DNA of 64,000 nt from Ignavibacteriales bacterium (lineage in GTDB: Bacteria; Bacteroidota; Ignavibacteria; Ignavibacteriales; Melioribacteraceae): assembly GCA_020635285.1 (NCBI GenBank), contig JACKAB010000008.1, positions 186,001-250,000 of the forward strand, given 5' to 3'. Position 1 is the stretch's first letter. Every line of letters starts with the position of its first letter. Made by a program: the position numbers and the translations under genes. Shown here in pieces: positions 59,573-64,000 of the stretch. The notes beneath the pieces were generated by a model, which saw only the letters and a program-made list of their open reading frames with translations, had not been told where the DNA came from and did not search any database.

Positions 59573-62500
59573 CTAAAAATCTAGCCCAAGTGAAATATAG
59601 TATTTTGGGGTTGACCAATGTTGATAATCATATTTCCAAGCAACGTCAAATTTCCAAAGGAAAATAAAATAAACTCTGGCTCCAAATCCAGTACCGACCA
59701 AAAGATCATCAGTAATTAGTTTTCCTTCAGGAGATTTCTTAAATAATCTTAATCCAGTATTCTCATTCCATGCAGTACCGGCATCAATAAAAGCCGTACC
59801 AAGAATATTCTGGAAAAATAGTGGAATTCCACCTGTTAGCAAATACCTAATTAAAGGAAGCCTTAGTTCTAGATTCACCAGTGAATATTTGGTCCCAATT
59901 TGTTCTGCATAATTGTAACCTCTTAAGGGAAGGGCTGGAGTTAAAAATACAAAATCAGAGGCGCTACTTAGAGGAACATCACCGGTAGCAAAAGTTCTAT
60001 TTATCCAACTCTCTGTTCCGCCAATAAAAATTTCTGAGCATTTGAACCAACTGAATAGCCGCCAGAAAATCTTGCAACAAAAGCATTATCATAAAAGAAC
60101 CTAAAATACTTTCTGTAATCCCAAGTTAAAGACGCAAAACTTTCTTTGGTTTTTCCGAATCCTGGATTGCCAAAAAGAGTTAAATTGTATCTGGTTCCTT
60201 GAATTGGAGAAGTGTATCCCCACATAACATTATCTTTTACGTAGCTAATTGACGGAATTATAAAAGTTGCTTTCTCAACCGGCTCATCAATAAAATCTAA
60301 ATTTTCCCTAGATACTCTTTGAACACTTATTCCAGCATCTATTCTGTGAAATGTATTTAATGGATAACTTGCAAAAACATTTGCGCCGTAACTTCTAAAT
60401 CTGTAAAGATCACTGCCAAAAAATCCAGATAGGTAAACAAAACGTGCGGTGTGGTAAGCTGAAATTCCAAAATTTATTCTTTCGGGTAAATAATAATAAG
60501 ATAAACCATAATCACTATTTTTTAAATCAATCTGCAAACTTGTCATTCCGATTAAGCGATGATTACCAAGCACATCACTGAATGAAAGGACCGTTGTTCC
60601 TAGAACTCCATATAATGAACTATAGCCTGCGTTTGCATAAATGATATCAGGAGAAAAATCGACTTTATACTTGTTTACTAAAAAATTTCCTTCTTGGTCT
60701 AATTTTTCTCTAAAAAGTAGTTCAGGTTTTTTTTCGGGATTTTCATCTTTCAAGAATGGATCAGTTTTTGCAAAAACATAATCTTTGTAATCTGTTTTGA
60801 TAGTATCTTCAACTGCATTACCATAATCAATTATTTGTCCGGTAAATATTCTAGAATTATTTTCTACAGTTGAATCTTTTAATTCATCATTTTTATATAT
60901 AAATTCTTTGCCAACTTCGGGAAGCTCTTTATCAGTAAAAGTTTCTTGCGAGGCGGGTTCCTGGTCTTTATAAAATTGAGCCATGTAACCAGTGAACTCA
61001 ATATCTTTAACTTCTTCTAACTCGAAAGGATTATTAATTAAAAATACGTTGAAACCAGCATTGTAAAAAGCTGAGAACACTAATTTTTTTGAATCTGAAG
61101 TAATTGAAATACTTTCAATTTTGTTTAATGAGTTAGTTAATGCAATTGCCGGTGTTTCTAAAATTGATTTTAAAGAATCATTTTTTGTTAGAACAATTCT
61201 TTTCTTATAAAGATTATCAATTCCATTGTAATCAGATATAAAAATTATTTCGTTTCCATTTTCAGAAAATACGGCCTGTTTCTCATCACTGTTTTGCCAA
61301 TCAGTAATTCTATCAATTTTTTTCGAGTCAATATCAATCAGATATAAATCCATTTGAAATCCGTTTAACGTTGACATAGTTAAACCATCTTGATCAAAAT
61401 TATCTTTTGTAAATCCATTTCTATCAGAAGAAAAAATTATTTTTTTACTATCAGGGGACCAGCTTGGCACATATTCGCTGAAGATATCGTCTGTAATATT
61501 TGTAAGTGCTTTAGTTTCAAAATTGTAAATATAAATATCTGATTGTTTTGCATCTGCACCAAGAAATGCCATATATTTACCATCTGGTGACCAACTCACA
61601 GATTCAATTCCATGAAGTCTGAATGGGAGATTTTCATCTTCCCCGGTTTCAGTATCAATAATTTTTATTACATCATAGCCTTCAGCTTTACTTGAGAGCG
61701 CAATTCGTCTATTATCAGGTGCCCATGTTAATGCTGGGAAAAGAAGATTGAGTTCTTCCAAATCTTCAGTATCTCCACTTTCAATTACTTTCTTAATTAG
61801 TTCGCCGTCAAAGGAGTTCATTAAATATACCTCCAAGTAAATATTTCTATCGGAAATAAAAACAATTTTATCACCTTGCGGGGAAATTGCCGGACTAATA
61901 TTATAAAATCCGCCAAGCTTTTTATTGTCGGTCAATCTTTTTGCAAATTCATCAGGATCTTTTCTTTCTGCAATCTCAGGCCAGTATCTTCGCTTAATAT
62001 CTTTCTTCCATTTATCATTTAGTTCTTTAAGATCAATTCCAATAGATGCTTTGAAGCCTGCATCAACATTGCCTTTACCTTTAACGTTATTCAATAGTTC
62101 AGCAATTTTTTCTTCACCATAAGTATCTGCAATATATTTAAAAAGTGCCTGACCTCCGCGATATGCAAAATACCCCCCAAGTCTTTCTATATCAGGAAGA
62201 TATTCGTTGATAATTGCATCTCTAATAAACATATCGGAATTGGTTTCCCAACCGCTGGAAAGATATTCAGCCATTCCTTCATGGTACCAAATTGGTAATT
62301 GTAATGTTATTCCTTTGGCAATAATATTTTGAATAGTTCCTCCATAAAGCATATCACGCATAACGGCATGCACTAACTCGTGATGTATTACATGTTTGTA
62401 TTTACTGTAAGAGCCTTCAAAAGGGAACACGACTCTATTTTTAAAAGGTTCGGTAAATCCGCCAATTCCTTGCGATAAATATCCATCGGAAGTATTTGTT

Positions 62501-62778
62501 TCTTGAAATTCATTGTGGGAATTATAAACAACTAATGAAACTCTGTTATTTAATTGGTAATTTAATCTTGTTTGAAGATCTTCCAAAGATTCTTCTGCAA
62601 CTTGAGCGGCAAATTCTGCAGCATCTTCACCACCTTCAGAAAAATAAATATCAAAATGTTTTGATTGAATATAATACCAATCATGATCTCGATATTGAAC
62701 TTTATTTTTACCAAACTGTGCAAAAATAATGTTTGAAGCTAATAACAAAAGTATTAATATTTTTGTTGGATTATACAT
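59573..62778 (-). CDS. Peptidase MA-like/TolB propeller/Omp85-type barrel fusion, one frameshift
   Basis: A signal peptide (ILILLLLASNIIFAQ) is followed by a gluzincin-type peptidase domain with HHELVHAVMRDMLYGG (HExxH) and PIWYHEGMAEYLSSGW (third ligand Glu). Next come repeats of the TolB/PD40 type: ISPQGDKIVFISDRN, WSPDGKYMAFLGAD, WSPDSKKIIFSSDRNG. The last about 400 residues are beta-rich, resemble an Omp85/BamA surface-antigen barrel, and end in LGLDF (terminal Phe). One base missing near 60023-60024 joins FLFGGTESWINR to the tail; the total is about 1068 residues. It would sit in the outer membrane with the peptidase and propeller in the periplasm. Substrate unknown. Confidence 0.85.
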
Positions 62779-62849
62779 ATTGAATTTCCACTTATCCTTG
62801 ATCAGTAAATAATTTTATATATTTTTTTATTCACGTTATTCTACTATAA

Positions 62850-62869
62850 AAACCTAAATCAGTAGGTTT
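62850..62869 (-). terminator. Terminator after rnr
   Basis: AAACCTA (62850-62856) pairs with TAGGTTT (62863-62869). On the minus strand the stem runs into TTTTT. It lies 53 bases after the repaired rnr stop at 62923, which supports that end. Confidence 0.6.
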
Positions 62870-62922
62870 CGAGAAATGTAATTATACAATACTCTATATC
62901 AATTATAAAAATAATCTTATCA

Positions 62923-64000
62923 TTAAGAAAGAGTAAAATCAATCTCTTTTTTTCTTCATCTACTCGTTTTAATTTTACTTGAATTTTATCGCCAAGTCTA
63001 AACTGCTTTTCAGTATGGGAACCCTTAATTGAATAACTGTCTTCATCTAAAACATAATAATCATCGTCTAGATCACGCAATTGAATTAAACCTTCTGCAA
63101 GATTTGCACTAAGTTCAACAAAAATTCCAAAGTGAGTTATTCCAGATATTACACCGTTAAAAGTTTCTCCAATTTTACCTTTTAGGAATTCAATTTGTTT
63201 CAACTTAATAGATAATCGCTCGGCATTAGTTGCATTTTTTTCCATTAAAGATGAATGATCACAAATTTCTTCCAATCTTTTCCAAGTAAATTTAGCCTTC
63301 TCTTTTTTTATGAAATCAAAAATTAATAAATGCGCCATTAAATCAGGGAAGCGTCTAATTGGCGAAGTAAAATGCGAATAGAATTTGAATCCCAAACCAT
63401 AATGTCCAATATTTTGTGTTGAGTAAATTGCTTTTGCCATAGAGCGAATTGCAATTTCGTTAACAACAGCTTCTTCTTCTGAACCTTTAGCTTTTTCCAA
63501 TAAGTTTTGCAGCTCTTTACTTTTATTTTGTGCTTGAGGGTTGAATTCGTAACCCAAGGATTGAACAAACTTTGCGAACTCATTAATTTTTTCTTCACTT
63601 GGCAAATCATGTACTCTGTAAACAAAAGGATTTTTATCCCGGGTATCACCTTTGTTCATGTGTGAGGAAATTAATCTGTTTGCAAGAAGCATAAATTCTT
63701 CAATAAGCTGGTGACTTTCATTGCTTTCTTTAATTTTAATTTCAACTGGAACTCCGTCTTTATCTAATTCAAATTCAATATCAGGAGTAGTGAAATTTAT
63801 GCTTCCGTTTTTTGTTCTTTCATCCCTTAAAAATCTTGCAATTTTATTTACACTTTTTAATTCATTTACAAAATCACCTTTTTCAGTTTCTAAAATATCT
63901 TGAACCTCGTCATAAGTAAATCTTCTTTTGCTGTTGATAATGGTTTTTGCAATTTGATAACTTACTTGTTTAAACTTCTTATCAAACTCCACAAACACAC
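62923..64000 (-). CDS. rnr: Ribonuclease R (VacB/RNB family), 5' part outside the window, one frameshift
   Basis: The visible part holds the C-terminal half of the RNB catalytic domain, with LIEEFMLLANRLISSHM, FVYRVHDLPSEEKI, GHYGLGFKFYSHFTSPIRRF and PDLMAHLLI, followed by the S1 domain (GETFNGVISGITHFGIFVEL, GLIQLRDL). The long frame runs on to 62859, but one base added in the T7 tract at 62947-62953 gives the usual end EIDFTLS with a stop at 62923. The enzyme degrades structured RNA from the 3' end. The frame runs through the right edge of the window, so its start is not seen. Confidence 0.93.

Noticed and set aside
62859..62922. Longer C-terminus for rnr ending at 62859
   Set aside because: The extra residues are hydrophobic and unlike RNase R. 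A homopolymer indel at 62947-62953 restores the usual ending, and a terminator stem lies across the extension.
1..64000. CRISPR arrays, tRNA, rRNA, riboswitches and insertion sequences
   Set aside because: No regularly spaced repeats, no tRNA cloverleaf with a CCA-type end, no rRNA-like segments and no transposase frames were seen by reading both strands.

Overview
The window is about 30% G+C and looks like a chromosome segment from a Gram-negative member of the Bacteroidota/Chlorobiota/Ignavibacteria group, with Ignavibacteria the best guess. The reasons are an LPS/lipid A gene set (lpxB, lpxK, a heptosyltransferase, an MsbA-like exporter), a fused secDF, an L25/Ctc protein, a membrane pyrophosphatase, pyruvate phosphate dikinase, several SpoIIE-type phosphatases, and at least one promoter of the Bacteroidetes form (TTTG-N20-TATCTTTG before the exporter). 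This assignment is inferred from gene content and motifs, not from a phylogenetic test.

Layout. 1-6.5 kb: surface polysaccharide cluster with three GT2, one GT4 and one GT9 glycosyltransferase, a CDP-glycerol-type phosphotransferase and, convergent to them, a Stealth-family sugar phosphotransferase. 6.7-10 kb: MsbA-like exporter, nadK, a secreted thioredoxin-fold protein. 10-22.8 kb (minus strand): recG, gpsA, plsY, ispD, queA, ppdK, then lipid A genes lpxK, an LPLAT acyltransferase and lpxB, a membrane methyltransferase and a HAD phosphatase. 22.8-31 kb (minus): smc, a GH2-like protein with a six-helix membrane domain, tpiA, a NifU-type scaffold and mrp. 31.1-35 kb (plus): an iron operon with a DtxR regulator, a membrane-anchored DtxR-FeoA fusion and a FeoB encoded in two overlapping frames, preceded by a perfect palindrome in the promoter. 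35-40.8 kb (minus): ppk1, a dCMP-deaminase-like protein, an orphan histidine kinase, purA and a STAS protein. 41-48.9 kb (plus): a sigma factor followed by a partner-switching operon (membrane GAF-PP2C, STAS, anti-sigma kinase, GAF-PP2C, PDZ-membrane-GAF-PP2C). 49-58.2 kb (minus): secDF, the rpsF-ssb-rpsR-rplI operon, hppA, pth, an L25/Ctc gene and prs. 58.4-64 kb: a lipoprotein, an FmdB zinc ribbon protein, a peptidase/TolB propeller/Omp85 barrel fusion and a partial rnr.

A strong overall feature is that about 17 genes, including housekeeping genes (smc, recG, lpxB, mrp, rnr), carry one or more single-base frameshifts, nearly all in A or T homopolymers. I therefore treat them as probably intact genes with uncorrected sequencing errors and give joined coordinates; real pseudogenes cannot be excluded, especially in the glycosyltransferase cluster. 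No tRNA, rRNA, CRISPR array, insertion sequence or prophage was seen. No intergenic gap exceeds 300 bases.

The most interesting pieces are the three-phosphatase partner-switching cluster, the membrane-bound DtxR-FeoA fusion with its palindromic operator, the GH2-like protein whose acid/base motif is degenerate and which carries a membrane domain, and the peptidase-propeller-barrel fusion.
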